From an uncultured Holophagaceae bacterium (lineage in GTDB: Bacteria; Acidobacteriota; Holophagae; Holophagales; Holophagaceae), in contig CAIPUA010000345.1 of the NCBI GenBank assembly GCA_903868115.1, positions 1 through 32,137 of the forward strand: a stretch of 32,137 nucleotides of DNA, read 5' to 3'. The position numbers were made by a program, and so were the translations under genes. Positions 1 through 10,166 of the stretch are shown here, piece by piece; the first letter of the stretch is position 1, and each line of letters begins with the position of its first letter. The notes below the pieces were generated by a model that was not told the DNA's origin, did not search any database, and saw nothing but the letters and a program-made list of their open reading frames with translations.

Positions 1-26
1 CGCTCTCCTTGTACGCCCGGTTTGGA

Positions 27-2555
27 CTACTCGCTATCCATGAGGCCCGGGGTTTCCTTCTTACTCTGCAGCACGCCCCAGACAATGGCGACAATACAGA
101 CCAGGGCCAAGATGGCGCCGATGGTCTTGTGGCGGGCGTCGCCGGAGCCGTTGAGGGAATACTTCATCATCACGCCGAGAAGCAGCAGGCTGACCATGTT
201 CATCACCTTGATGAGCGGATTGATGGCCGGGCCCGCAGTGTCCTTGAGGGGATCACCCACGGTATCGCCCGTGACGGCTGCCTTGTGGGCTTCGGAGCCC
301 TTGCCACCATGCACGCCGTCCTCGATCATCTTCTTGGCGTTATCCCAGGCACCACCCGCATTGGCCATGAAGACTGCCAGGAGCTGGCCCACGACGATCA
401 TGCCCGCCAGGAAGCCGCCCAGGGCGTAGGGGCCAAGCAGCAGACCCACGGTGATGGGCGCGCAAATGGCCAGGAGGCCGGGTCCGATGAGTTCCTTCTG
501 GGCGGTATTGGTGCAGATATCCACCACGCGACCGTAGTCTGGCTTCTTGGTGCCAGCCCAAATCTCCTTGTCCCGGAACTGGACGCGACATTCTTTGACG
601 ATGAAGTAGGCCGCCCGGCCCACGGCGCGAATGAGGCTGGAACTGAACAGGAAGGGCACGGCCCCGCCCAGCAGCAGACCGATGAAGACCCGGGGATCGG
701 CGATGGTGAGCAGGCTCTGGATGCCGTTGTACTGCGCGGCAGTCATGCTGGCCAATTTGGACTCGTCGCCTACGGCGATGACCGCGATGAAACTGGAGAA
801 GAGGGAGACACCGGCGATGACGGCAGAACCAATGGCGATGCCCTTGGTTTCGGCCTTGGTGGTGTTGCCCACGGCATCGAGATCAGACAGGATCTGGCGG
901 GCCCGCTTGTAGCTGCCGGGCTGCTCCTTCTCCATCTCTTCCTTGTCGTAGCCCATTTCGCCGATGCCGTTGGCGTTATCAGCCACGGGGCCAAAAACAT
1001 CCATGGAGATCGTGTTGCCGGTCAGGGTCAGCATGCCGATGCCGGCCATGGCCACACCGTAGGCGATGAACATGGGGGGCGTGCCTGCGTAGACAATGAC
1101 GGAAAGGAAAATGGCGGTGGCCAGGATGACCAGCGTGACGACGGTGGACTCGTAGCCCACGGCGAAGCCCTCGATGATGTTGGTGGCGTGGCCCGTCGTG
1201 CAGGCCTTGGTGAGACCCTTTACGGGCGCGTGGCTCGTGTGAGTGTAGTAGCTGGTCACCTTGTTGAGGGCCACGGCCAGGAAGACGCCGATGAGGCAGG
1301 TGATGGCCGGACGCAGATCGAGCCCAGCTATCCCAAAGTTGGCCCAGATGGGCAAATTGGCGGGATTGCCGCCAGGGAAACCGGCTGCGGCCATGGGATT
1401 GGCGGCCATGTACGCAGAGTCGAAGTGCAGGTAGAACCAGCCCAGGATGAAGAAGCCCACCACGCTGATGAGGGAGCCGATCCAGAAGCCGCGGTGAACG
1501 CTCTTGAGGGCCGTGTCGGAGGTGTCGTTGGGCCCGGCCTTCACTGTGTAGGTGGAAATGATGGAACCCAGCACGCCGATGCCACGGACCAGCAGCGGGA
1601 ACAGCACGCCCTTGTGGCCGAAGGTGGCCATGCCCAGGATCATGGCGGCCACGATGGTCACTTCGTAAGATTCGAAGATATCGGCGGCCATACCGGCGCA
1701 GTCGCCCACGTTGTCGCCCACGTTATCGGCGATGGTGGCGGCGTTGCGGGGATCGTCTTCCGGAATATCCTTTTCGATCTTGCCGACCAGATCGGCGCCC
1801 ACATCCGCAGCCTTGGTGTAGATGCCGCCGCCCACGCGCATGAAGAGCGCCAACAGGGTGCCACCGAAGCCGAAGCCGAGCAGGGCCTCATAGGCCTGCG
1901 CGCCGTAGAGCAGGAAGATCAATGTTCCGCCCAGGAGACCCAGGCCATCCGTCAACATGCCGGTGATGGTGCCCGTGCGGTAGCCCAACTGCATGGCTTC
2001 ACCATAGGAGCGCTTCGCCGCAGCTGCCACGCGCAGATTGCCGGTGGTAGCCAAACGCATGCCCACGAAGCCCACGGACCAGGAGAAGAGCGCACCAAAG
2101 AGGAAGGAAATGGCGCGACCGTATTTGAAGGCCGGCACATCGCCCTGGGTGGTGAAGTAGAGCACTAGGGTGATGATGATGATGAGAGGGCCAATTTTTT
2201 TGAACTGGGCAGCCAGGTAGGAATTCGCGCCTTCGCGGATCGCGGCGGCGATCTCCTGCATTTTTAGCGTGCCCTTGTCGGCGGCCTTGACCTGCTTGAC
2301 GAGCAGCACGGCGTAGAGCAGTCCTAGGACCGCGATGCCCAGTACCACCAGGAGGCAAACGCGTTCGAAGGTGCCGAACTCGGCGCTGCGGAAGGGGGCG
2401 AAGAACTGGAAGGCGCCTTCGGCATGGCTTGCCACCGTGGCGGTCCCACCGGGCTGCATCGCGTAGGCCGTGGCGAAGAAGAACAGCATCGCCCCCAGGT
2501 AGAGTTTGCGTTTCAAGGGCGTATTTATCAGCCCGTTGAGCCATCTCCGCATCAT
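27..2555 (-). CDS. hppA: Membrane-bound proton-translocating pyrophosphatase (K+-independent type predicted)
   Basis: ORF 27..2594(-); motifs GGIYTKAADVGADLVGKIEKDIPEDDPRNAATIADNVGDNVGDCAGMAADIFESYE and GNTTKAETKG typical of M-PPases; many TM segments. Start placed at internal ATG 2555 (MMRRWLNG..) preceded by caggag SD; upstream extension to 2594 is unlikely. Confidence 0.96.
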   Translation of the reverse strand: MMRRWLNGLINTPLKRKLYLGAMLFFFATAYAMQPGGTATVASHAEGAFQFFAPFRSAEFGTFERVCLLVVLGIAVLGLLYAVLLVKQVKAADKGTLKMQEIAAAIREGANSYLAAQFKKIGPLIIIITLVLYFTTQGDVPAFKYGRAISFLFGALFSWSVGFVGMRLATTGNLRVAAAAKRSYGEAMQLGYRTGTITGMLTDGLGLLGGTLIFLLYGAQAYEALLGFGFGGTLLALFMRVGGGIYTKAADVGADLVGKIEKDIPEDDPRNAATIADNVGDNVGDCAGMAADIFESYEVTIVAAMILGMATFGHKGVLFPLLVRGIGVLGSIISTYTVKAGPNDTSDTALKSVHRGFWIGSLISVVGFFILGWFYLHFDSAYMAANPMAAAGFPGGNPANLPIWANFGIAGLDLRPAITCLIGVFLAVALNKVTSYYTHTSHAPVKGLTKACTTGHATNIIEGFAVGYESTVVTLVILATAIFLSVIVYAGTPPMFIAYGVAMAGIGMLTLTGNTISMDVFGPVADNANGIGEMGYDKEEMEKEQPGSYKRARQILSDLDAVGNTTKAETKGIAIGSAVIAGVSLFSSFIAVIAVGDESKLASMTAAQYNGIQSLLTIADPRVFIGLLLGGAVPFLFSSSLIRAVGRAAYFIVKECRVQFRDKEIWAGTKKPDYGRVVDICTNTAQKELIGPGLLAICAPITVGLLLGPYALGGFLAGMIVVGQLLAVFMANAGGAWDNAKKMIEDGVHGGKGSEAHKAAVTGDTVGDPLKDTAGPAINPLIKVMNMVSLLLLGVMMKYSLNGSGDARHKTIGAILALVCIVAIVWGVLQSKKETPGLMDSE

Positions 2556-2772
2556 GGATGCTCCTGAAAAAAAGGTGAACGGAATGGCCCCCAAATGGTG
2601 CGCGGGGGCCCATGTGGGAAAGAGACTGTCAATGTTCCTGGATGTTCAGCCTCAGCCTAGCAGGAAGCCCATCCCAGTCAATGATTCCGGCCATCTGGGC
2701 CGAATCCAAGATGAAAAGCCTTGAATCAATAGACCTTCGCTGGTGAAATTGCAGCAACCTGGGGGACCGCCA

Positions 2773-4878
2773 ATGACCCGATTCCGAGACATCTCCAGCC
2801 TGATTCTGCCCATTATGGTGACCATGGTCGTATCCGCCCAGACCCCGGTCCCTCCTGTCGCCAAGCGTGTGGACCACGTTCAGGTCTGGCATGAACAGAA
2901 GGTCAACGACCCCTATTTCTGGCTGTGAGAGAAGGGGACACCCAAAGTAGTGGAATACCTGGACGCGGAAAATGCCTATACCGAAGGGATCACCAAGGAT
3001 CTGAAACCCTTCTCTGAATCGCTCTACAAGGAGATGCTGGGCCGGATCAAGCAGACGGATCTGAGCGTGCCGGTGCTGGATCGCGGCTACTACTATTATT
3101 CCCGCACCGTGGAAGGCAAACAATACAGCATCAGCTGCCGCAAGAAGGGCAGCCGGGAAGCCACCGAGGAGATCCTCCTAGACCTCAACGAGATGGGCAA
3201 GGGGCTGAAGTTCATTTCTCTGGGGGATCGGGATCTCAGCGCCAACAACCAACTGTTGGCCTATACCACGGATACCACGGGCTTCCGGCAGTACACCCTC
3301 CGGGTGAAGGACCTCCGGGATGGCCGCGTCTTGGCGGATACGGCAGAACGCGTGACTGCCGTGACCTGGGCCAACGATGACAAGACCCTCTTCTATGTCA
3401 CTGAGGATGCCGTGACCAAGCGCTCCAACCAGGTTTGGCGCCTGGAGCTGGGAGGCAAGCCCGAACTGGTTTACGAGGAGAAGGACGAAGCCTTCCAGGC
3501 CGGACTCGGAAAGACCCGGGACCGAAAATATTTGAGTCTTTCCCTGGGCAGCACAGACACATGGGAAACCCGATTCCTGGCCGCCGACCAGCCCCGGGGA
3601 ATGTTCAAGACTGTTCTGCCCCGGGCCAAGGGCCACAAATACAGCGTGGATCACCGCGAAGGTGTCTTCTACATCCGCACCAACAAGGACGCCAAGAACT
3701 TCCGAGTGGTTACGGCCCCGGTTTCGGATCCATCACCCAAGAACTGGAAGGACTTCGTGCCTGCCAAAGCAGATGTGCTGATCGAAGGAGTAGATCTTTT
3801 CAAAAACCATGTAGTCGTGATCGAGAAGCACCAGGGCCTGAACCACTTCCGCATCCATGATTTCGCTGAGGGCGGCTGGCATGAAGTCGCGTTTCCAGAA
3901 GCTGTCTATTCCGCCTTCCCGGGCGGAACGCCTGAATACGACACCAAGACTTGGCGCTTCAGCTACCAGTCGATGATCACGCCCTCCACGGTCTACGACT
4001 ACGACTTCGCCACCCAGGAGCGGAAGCTCCTTAAACAGCAGGAAGTTCTAGGGGGCTACAACCCCAAGGGATACATCACCGAACGCCTGTGGGTCACAGC
4101 AAGGGACGGGGTCAAGGTTCCCATCTCCATCGTCTATAAGAAGGGCCTGAAGCGGGACGGCAAGGCCCCGCTTTTCCTTTACGCCTACGGCAGTTACGGC
4201 TACGGTGAGTCCGCTACCTTCAGCAGCAGCCGGCTGTCCCTGCTGGAGCGTGGAATGACCTACGCCATCGCCCACATCCGGGGCGGGGACGAGATGGGTG
4301 AGACGTGGCACGACGACGGGATGCTGATGAAGAAGAAGAACACCTTCTTCGACTTCATCGATTGCGCCGAGTTCCTAATCAAGGAGCAGTGGACCGCCAA
4401 GGATCGCCTTGTGGCCGAGGGCGGAAGCGCCGGGGGGCTGCTCATGGGGGCTGTCACCAACTACCGACCTGACCTCTTCAAGGCCGTGCACGCCGCCGTG
4501 CCCTTCGTGGATGTCATGAACACCATGATGGATGCCACCCTGCCGCTGACCGTGGGCGAGTACCTGGAATGGGGCAACCCCAACGAGAAACCCGCCTTCG
4601 ACTACATGATGAGCTACAGCCCCTATGACAACCTGAAGAAGGGGGCCTACCCAGCTATCCTCGTCACCACCAGCTACAACGACAGCCAGGTGATGTACTG
4701 GGAGCCCGCCAAGTACGTGGCGAAACTGCGCACCCTCAAGACGGACACGAACCCTCTGGTGTTCAAGTGCAAGATGGACCCGGCCGGTCATGGCGGGGCG
4801 TCCGGACGATACGATGCACTGAAAGACAAGGCCTTTGAATACGCCTGGATGCTTTCCCAGGTCGATATCCGGAAGTAG
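2773..4878 (+). pseudogene. S9A prolyl oligopeptidase, reading frame interrupted by in-frame TGA at 2926-2928
   Basis: ORFs 2743..2928 and 2950..4878 are in the same frame. Translation from ATG 2773: MTRFRDISS..DPYFWL*EKGTPKVVEYLDAENAYTEG.., continuous with S9A N-terminal propeller and catalytic domain (GGSAGGLLMGAVTNYRPDLF Ser motif, C-terminal MDPAGHGG His motif). Only one stop interrupts the family. Confidence 0.85.
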
Positions 4879-4944
4879 CTTCCCCCGAAGGCAAGAGAGG
4901 GCACGGCCTCCGCTAGACTGGGTGGGCTTCGTTGAAAGGAAACC

Positions 4945-5340
4945 ATGTCCCGCCCTTGCCCCTGCACCTCCAAGCTCACCTTCGATAAGTGCTGCGAGCC
5001 CTTCCTGATGGGGAAGGGCATTCCGGAAAGTGCCGAAAAGCTGATGCGCAGCCGATTCACGGCCTATGCTCTGAATCGGGTTGACTACCTGGTCGATACC
5101 ACGGCCTCCGAGAAACGAGGGGAACTGGATGTGGAGGATCTGAGTCGCTACTGTCGCGCCGTCACCTGCATCTCCCTGAAGATCCTCAGCCGCCAGGCGG
5201 GCGGACCCCAGGATGACGCCGGCGTGGTCATCTTCCACGCCAGCCTCCAGATCAACGGCAAGCGCATGCTGCACCGGGAGCGCAGCACCTTCCGACGCGA
5301 GGACGGTCGCTGGTTCTATGTGGATGGCGAAACGAACTGA
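4945..5340 (+). CDS. YchJ family protein (UPF0225, SEC-C-like Cys motif)
   Basis: CPC..KCCEPFL N-terminal motif, LMRSRFTAYALNRVDYLVDTT and FHRERSTFRREDGRWFYVDG-like C-terminus typical of YchJ; gaaagga SD upstream. Confidence 0.88.
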   Translation: MSRPCPCTSKLTFDKCCEPFLMGKGIPESAEKLMRSRFTAYALNRVDYLVDTTASEKRGELDVEDLSRYCRAVTCISLKILSRQAGGPQDDAGVVIFHASLQINGKRMLHRERSTFRREDGRWFYVDGETN

Positions 5341-6383
5341 GCCAATTCGCGGTTGATCTCTGCGGGGAGCCCGGGACCTTCGAAGATGAGTGCCGAGTAG
5401 ATCTGCAACAGGGCCGCGCCGTCGTCCATCGCGGAGCGGGCATCGGCGCCGCTGCCGATGCCGCCGCAGGCCATGAGCTTCATCTCCCGGGGCAGTCGCT
5501 GGAGGATGCGCCGCTGGATCTCGGTGGCCTTCACCTTCAGCCCCCGCCCGGAGAGGCCGCCATCTCCCCAGGCTTCCACCTTGGCGCGGTTGAACTCGGA
5601 CACGATGCCGCGATCCAGGGTGGTGTTGGTGGCGATGATGCCTTCGAAGCCTGACGCCACGATCACGTCGGTGATGGCATCGAGTTCCTCGAAGGCGAGA
5701 TCCGGCGCCAGTTTCACGAACAGGGGCTGCCTTTCGAGGCTCATCTCCTTGCGGGTTTCCTGCAGGCCTTCCAGCAGGGGTTTCAGGGTTTCGGGAGCTT
5801 GCAGCCTCCGGAGCCCCGGGGTATTGGGTGAACTAATATTGATGGCCATGTAGTCCACCTGGGGCGCGATGAGGCGGTAGGCGATCCGGTAGTCATCCAG
5901 GGCCTGTTCCTCGGGCGTCACCTTGTTCTTGCCGATGTTGCCGCCGACGATGAGCCCATTGGGACGCCGCTTCAGCCGCCGGGCCACGATTTCCGCGCCC
6001 TCGGAATTGAAGCCCATGCGGTTGAGGATCAGGCCCTCCTGAGGAAGGCGGAAAAGCCTGGGCAAAGGGTTCCCCGGCTGCGGACGCGGCGTGACGGTGC
6101 CTATTTCCACGAACCCGAAGCCGAGGGCCTTCCAGATTTGGAGCAGTTCAGCTCCCTTGTCGAGGCCCGCCGCAAGGCCGAGGGGAGAACGGAAATGGAG
6201 GCCGAAAACCTCGCATGCTAAAGCGGACGCGATGCCTCCGGTGATGGGCGCCAGCAGCGATAGGGTTCCGGGAATGGCCTGGGCGATCTTCCCAGCCCGA
6301 AAGGCCAGCCCGTGGGCGGGTTCCGGGTCCATCCGGAAGAGCAGGGGGCGAAACGTGCGATAGGCGCTGAGCAGGAAGGACAT
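5316..6383 (-). CDS. pyrD: Dihydroorotate dehydrogenase (quinone), class 2
   Basis: PLGLAAGLDKGAELLQIWKALGFGFVEIGTVTPRPQPGNPLPRLFRL, NRMGFNSEGAE, INISSPNTPGLRRLQ, GRGLKVKATEIQRR; 25-bp convergent 3' overlap with the ychJ-like gene. Confidence 0.97.
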   Translation of the reverse strand: MSFLLSAYRTFRPLLFRMDPEPAHGLAFRAGKIAQAIPGTLSLLAPITGGIASALACEVFGLHFRSPLGLAAGLDKGAELLQIWKALGFGFVEIGTVTPRPQPGNPLPRLFRLPQEGLILNRMGFNSEGAEIVARRLKRRPNGLIVGGNIGKNKVTPEEQALDDYRIAYRLIAPQVDYMAINISSPNTPGLRRLQAPETLKPLLEGLQETRKEMSLERQPLFVKLAPDLAFEELDAITDVIVASGFEGIIATNTTLDRGIVSEFNRAKVEAWGDGGLSGRGLKVKATEIQRRILQRLPREMKLMACGGIGSGADARSAMDDGAALLQIYSALIFEGPGLPAEINRELAQFVSPST

Positions 6384-6526
6384 GGACGGATCTCCGGAGT
6401 CTTCCCCAAAAAGCGGAAGGCTCCTGATGATTGTGAGGGTTCAGGTGCGGCGGCGTGAAGGGTCCCGTCGATCCGGTATTCTGACCTTGGCATTGATCCA
6501 GGCCGGATCCCCACGCCGAGGCACCC

Positions 6527-8167
6527 ATGAGATTTTTGCTTTCGAACCTGCCCCTGGAACTTGGCCAAGAAGATCGTCCTATTGACCAAGTTCTGGCCCA
6601 GGTCCTGGGCGGGAGCCCTGGGGACTACCAAGCCCCAATCCTGGAGCGGCGCAGCCTGGACGCGCGCCACAAATGCAGCATCCGCTTCCTGGTGAGCCTG
6701 AGTTTCGCAACCGTGAGGACGCTTTCGGGGCTTCCCCTGCCGCCCGGGGTCAGGATGGAACCCGCTCCGGCCGACACTTCTTTTGAGGTCGCCGCAGTGA
6801 CACGAAAACCCCGGGTGGTCGTAGTGGGCTCGGGACCAGCAGGCACCTTTTGTGCTCTGAGGCTCCTCGACTATGGCATCGAGCCAATCCTCCTGGAGCG
6901 TGGGCCAGACATGGCCGAGCGTGTGCGCAAAGTGGACGCCCTCTGGGATGTTGGCGTGCTGGACCCTCAGGCCAACGCGCAGTTTGGGGAGGGTGGGGCA
7001 GGCACCTTCAGCGATGGCAAACTCACGACCCGTATTGGCCATCCGGCAATTCGCCTTGTACTCGAAACATTCGTGCGTTTCGGTGCTGATCCTCGAATTC
7101 TTTACCTAGCCAAACCTCATGTCGGCACGGATGTCATCCGCAGGTGTTCGGTGCGGATCCGGAAGGAAGCCCAGCAGCGTGGGGCCATCTTTCGTTTCAA
7201 GGCGAAATTCACGGATTTCGAGGAAGAACACGGGCAGGTGGTGGCGATCATTCTGGAAAGCGGCGAGACAATCCCCTGTGAGGCCCTGGTCCTGGCGCCG
7301 GGCCACAGCGCCCGGGATACCTTCGAGATGCTTCAGCGGCACGGGGTGGCCATGCGGCAGAAGGCCTTCGCCATGGGCGTCCGCGTGGAACATCCCCGGG
7401 AACTCATCGACAGGGCCCAGTACGGACCATCCTTCGGCCATCCAAGCCTGGCCCCGGCTGATTACAAGCTGGTCTGCAACCTCCCCGACAACCGGGCGGC
7501 CTACAGTTTCTGCATGTGTCCCGGGGGCCAAGTCATCCAGTGCGCCTCCGAACCCGGCGGTATCGTTGTGAACGGCATGAGCAACGCGAAGCGGGACTCC
7601 GGCTTTTCGAATTCGGGCCTTGTGGCCAAAGTGAATACCTCGGATTTCAGTTCCGAGGATCTGCTGGCGGGCATGCACCTCCAGCGCCACTGGGAGCAGG
7701 TCTGCTTCCGGGCCGTGGGCGAGACCTATGGCGCCCCCGCCATGAGCGTCCAGGACTTCCTTAAGGCCAAGGCCTCCGGCCAAATTCCCCGCACAAGCTT
7801 CCGCCCCTTCGCCGTAGCGACCGACCTCGCCACCTGCCTACCGCCTTTTGTTCTAACCCAGCTGAGAGCCGCGCTGCCGGCTTTCGATCGAAAGCTTCAG
7901 GGCTTTGCTAGCCGAGAAGCCATCCTGCTGGCCATCGAAAGCCGCACCAGCAGTCCCATCCAGCTCCTGCGCCACGAGGATGGTCAGTCAGTGTCGCATG
8001 CTGGCCTCTATCCCTGTGGTGAGGGGGCGGGTTTCGCCGGCGGCATCACCAGCGCCGCCGTGGATGGCATCCGCGTGGCCGAATGGATCGCCTCAAAAGC
8101 TGGCGCGCCAGCTTTTGAGCCCTGCCAGAAGCGGATCAAAAGCGGCGATGTGGCGACGGACTATTAG
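6527..8167 (+). CDS. COG2509-type FAD-dependent dehydrogenase (NAD(P)/FAD oxidoreductase)
   Basis: Rossmann motif VVVVGSGPAGTFCALRLLDYGIEPILLERG; FGEGGAGTFSDGKLTTRI; C-terminal GLYPCGEGAGFAGGITSAAVDGIRVAEWI. Confidence 0.9.
   Translation: MRFLLSNLPLELGQEDRPIDQVLAQVLGGSPGDYQAPILERRSLDARHKCSIRFLVSLSFATVRTLSGLPLPPGVRMEPAPADTSFEVAAVTRKPRVVVVGSGPAGTFCALRLLDYGIEPILLERGPDMAERVRKVDALWDVGVLDPQANAQFGEGGAGTFSDGKLTTRIGHPAIRLVLETFVRFGADPRILYLAKPHVGTDVIRRCSVRIRKEAQQRGAIFRFKAKFTDFEEEHGQVVAIILESGETIPCEALVLAPGHSARDTFEMLQRHGVAMRQKAFAMGVRVEHPRELIDRAQYGPSFGHPSLAPADYKLVCNLPDNRAAYSFCMCPGGQVIQCASEPGGIVVNGMSNAKRDSGFSNSGLVAKVNTSDFSSEDLLAGMHLQRHWEQVCFRAVGETYGAPAMSVQDFLKAKASGQIPRTSFRPFAVATDLATCLPPFVLTQLRAALPAFDRKLQGFASREAILLAIESRTSSPIQLLRHEDGQSVSHAGLYPCGEGAGFAGGITSAAVDGIRVAEWIASKAGAPAFEPCQKRIKSGDVATDY
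8092..8119. repeat. 28-bp perfect palindrome CTCAAAAGCTGGCGCGCCAGCTTTTGAG
   Basis: Read directly: 14-nt arms with no spacer, centred at 8105/8106; lies in the last ~25 codons of the COG2509-type CDS. Confidence 0.97.
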
Positions 8168-8303
8168 GCGGCCAGGGGCGTAGGCCGGCAAAGCAGGGCG
8201 CGCCACGAGGTCTGGTGGTGGTGACCCTCACCTTCCATCAGATCTTCTGGGTGGCCCATGACTGATCGTTCCTGATGTTGAAGGCGCTGGTAGCCTGGAT
8301 CCC

Positions 8304-10166
8304 ATGGGTCTTGAGCTGCTCGCCCCCGCGCGGAACGCGGAGCAGGGAATCCTTGCGCTGCGGTGCGGGGCAGACGCGGTGTACATGGGCGGGGCCCGGT
8401 TTGGCGCCCGGCAGGCGGCGGGAAACGGCCTGGAGGACTTCGAGCGGCTCACCTCGGAGGCCCGCCTCTGGAACGCGAAAGTATATGCGACTCTCAACAC
8501 GCTGCTGTTCGACGCCGAGTTGGAGGATGCCCGGCGTCAGGCCTGGGACCTGTGCGAGGCCGGGGTCGACGCCCTCATCATCCAGGACATGGCCTACCTG
8601 GAGCTGGATCTCCCGCCCCTGCCACTGCACGCCAGCACCCAAGCCGCCTGCGATAGCCCGGACAAGGTGGCCTTCCTCGCCAGCGCGGGCTTCAGCCGGG
8701 CCATCCTGGCTCGGGAACTGAGCCTCGGTGACATCCGTGCCATCCACGGCGCCGCCGATATTGAATTGGAAGCCTTCGTCTATGGGGCCCTGTGCGTTGC
8801 CGAAAGCGGGCACTGCTACCTGAGCGGCGCCATCTGCGGTCGCAGCGGCAACCGCGGAGAATGCGCCCAGCCCTGCCGTGCCCTCTGGAACCTTGTGGAC
8901 GGTTCTGGCCGCGTGATCGTACGGGACAAGCACCTCCTGAGCATCCGGGACCTGGACCTTTCCGGCCAGCTGGAAGCGCTCGCTGACGTGGGCATCCTGA
9001 GCTTCAAAATCGAGGGGCGGCTCAAGGACGCGGACTATGTGAAGAATGTGGTCAGCCACTTGCGCCGCAGGCTCGACGACCTCCTGCAGCGGCGGCCGGA
9101 ATTGGGCAGAGCCTCCCTCGGCATGGTCGGTCACGCCTTTACGCCCGATCCCACCCGAACTTTTAACCGGGGGCTTTCCACATACCGCATCCAGGGTGAA
9201 CGCCAGCCCATGGGCACCCCGGATGCGGCGAAGCATCTCGGCGAATTCGTCGGTGAAGTGCGCTCGATCCAGGGGGATCGGCTGGTGCTGGACCCGGTCG
9301 TGGAGCTCCATCCCGGGGACGGCCTCGCCTTTGTGGATGGCGACCAGGTGGCGGGTACAGTGGTCAACGCGGTGGAGAGCCGCCAGGTCTTCGTGCAGGA
9401 TCCCTCATGTATCCGTGCGGGTACCCGGCTGTATCGTAACCTGGATCTCCACTGGCTCAAGGCGTTTCGAGGCGCCAAGGTGGAGCGCCGGATCCCGGTG
9501 AAGGCCCAGTTGGATTTTCCGAAAGGCGCCGTGCGGCTGCGTTTGGAAGACGGAACGGGGTTCGCGACAGAAGCCCAGGCCCCGGGCGACTTCGCCCCTG
9601 CCCGGGAACCCGAGGCCGTTGCCAAGGCGATCCAGGACGCTCTGGCCCGTCTGGGGAACACTCCCTTCGCGCTGCAGGAACTGCAGGTGGCCGAACCGCG
9701 CTTCGTGCCTACAAGTTGCCTAAATGCCCTGCGCCGGGAGGCCTCGGCGGCGCTGGAGGCCCTGCGCCGGGCGCCTGCCGAAGACGATGGGGACCGCCCG
9801 GTCATCGCGTCGCGGTCGCGGGCAATGCGCCGACCGATTGCTCCGAAGCTGTGCCTGCTGCCAACGGTGGACCTGGATTTCACCTGGAACATCGCTAACC
9901 AGGCTTCCCGCACCTTCTATCAGCGGGCGGGCGGAAAGACCCTGGAACCGGCAGCGGAGCTGCAGTCCAACCTCCGGGACAGGGTGGTGATGACCACCCG
10001 GCACTGCCTTCGCTACGAGCTTGGCTGGTGTCCGATGCACCTCAACCCCGAGCCCTGGCAACGCCTCAAGGAACCGCAGGGCCCGCTCTTCTTGGAAAAC
10101 GGCCCCACCCGCCTAGAATGCCGTTTCGATTGCGCTCAGTGCCGGATGGAACTGGTGCTCCGCTGA
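8304..10166 (+). CDS. U32 family peptidase with C-terminal DUF3656-like region (RlhA/YdcP-like)
   Basis: LELLAPARNAEQGILALRCGADAVYMGG, U32 signature EAFVYGALCVAESGHCYLSGAICGRSGNRGECAQPCR, SFKIEGRLKDADYVKNVV; length 620 aa. Confidence 0.92.
   Translation: MGLELLAPARNAEQGILALRCGADAVYMGGARFGARQAAGNGLEDFERLTSEARLWNAKVYATLNTLLFDAELEDARRQAWDLCEAGVDALIIQDMAYLELDLPPLPLHASTQAACDSPDKVAFLASAGFSRAILARELSLGDIRAIHGAADIELEAFVYGALCVAESGHCYLSGAICGRSGNRGECAQPCRALWNLVDGSGRVIVRDKHLLSIRDLDLSGQLEALADVGILSFKIEGRLKDADYVKNVVSHLRRRLDDLLQRRPELGRASLGMVGHAFTPDPTRTFNRGLSTYRIQGERQPMGTPDAAKHLGEFVGEVRSIQGDRLVLDPVVELHPGDGLAFVDGDQVAGTVVNAVESRQVFVQDPSCIRAGTRLYRNLDLHWLKAFRGAKVERRIPVKAQLDFPKGAVRLRLEDGTGFATEAQAPGDFAPAREPEAVAKAIQDALARLGNTPFALQELQVAEPRFVPTSCLNALRREASAALEALRRAPAEDDGDRPVIASRSRAMRRPIAPKLCLLPTVDLDFTWNIANQASRTFYQRAGGKTLEPAAELQSNLRDRVVMTTRHCLRYELGWCPMHLNPEPWQRLKEPQGPLFLENGPTRLECRFDCAQCRMELVLR

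Noticed and set aside
1-12. 12-mer CGCTCTCCTTGT repeated at 21117-21128
   Set aside because: Many 12-mer repeats are expected by chance in 32 kb; no flanking similarity.
9-2168. 719-aa + strand ORF opposite hppA
   Set aside because: Antisense shadow ORF caused by GC codon bias; His/Gly/Asp-rich low-complexity translation; minus-strand product is an unmistakable pyrophosphatase.
2926-2965. Selenocysteine insertion at the in-frame TGA
   Set aside because: No convincing bSECIS stem-loop at the expected distance and the position is not a redox or catalytic residue in S9A peptidases.
8238-9311. 357-aa minus-strand ORF opposite the U32 peptidase
   Set aside because: Antisense to a well-supported family member; no conserved motifs.
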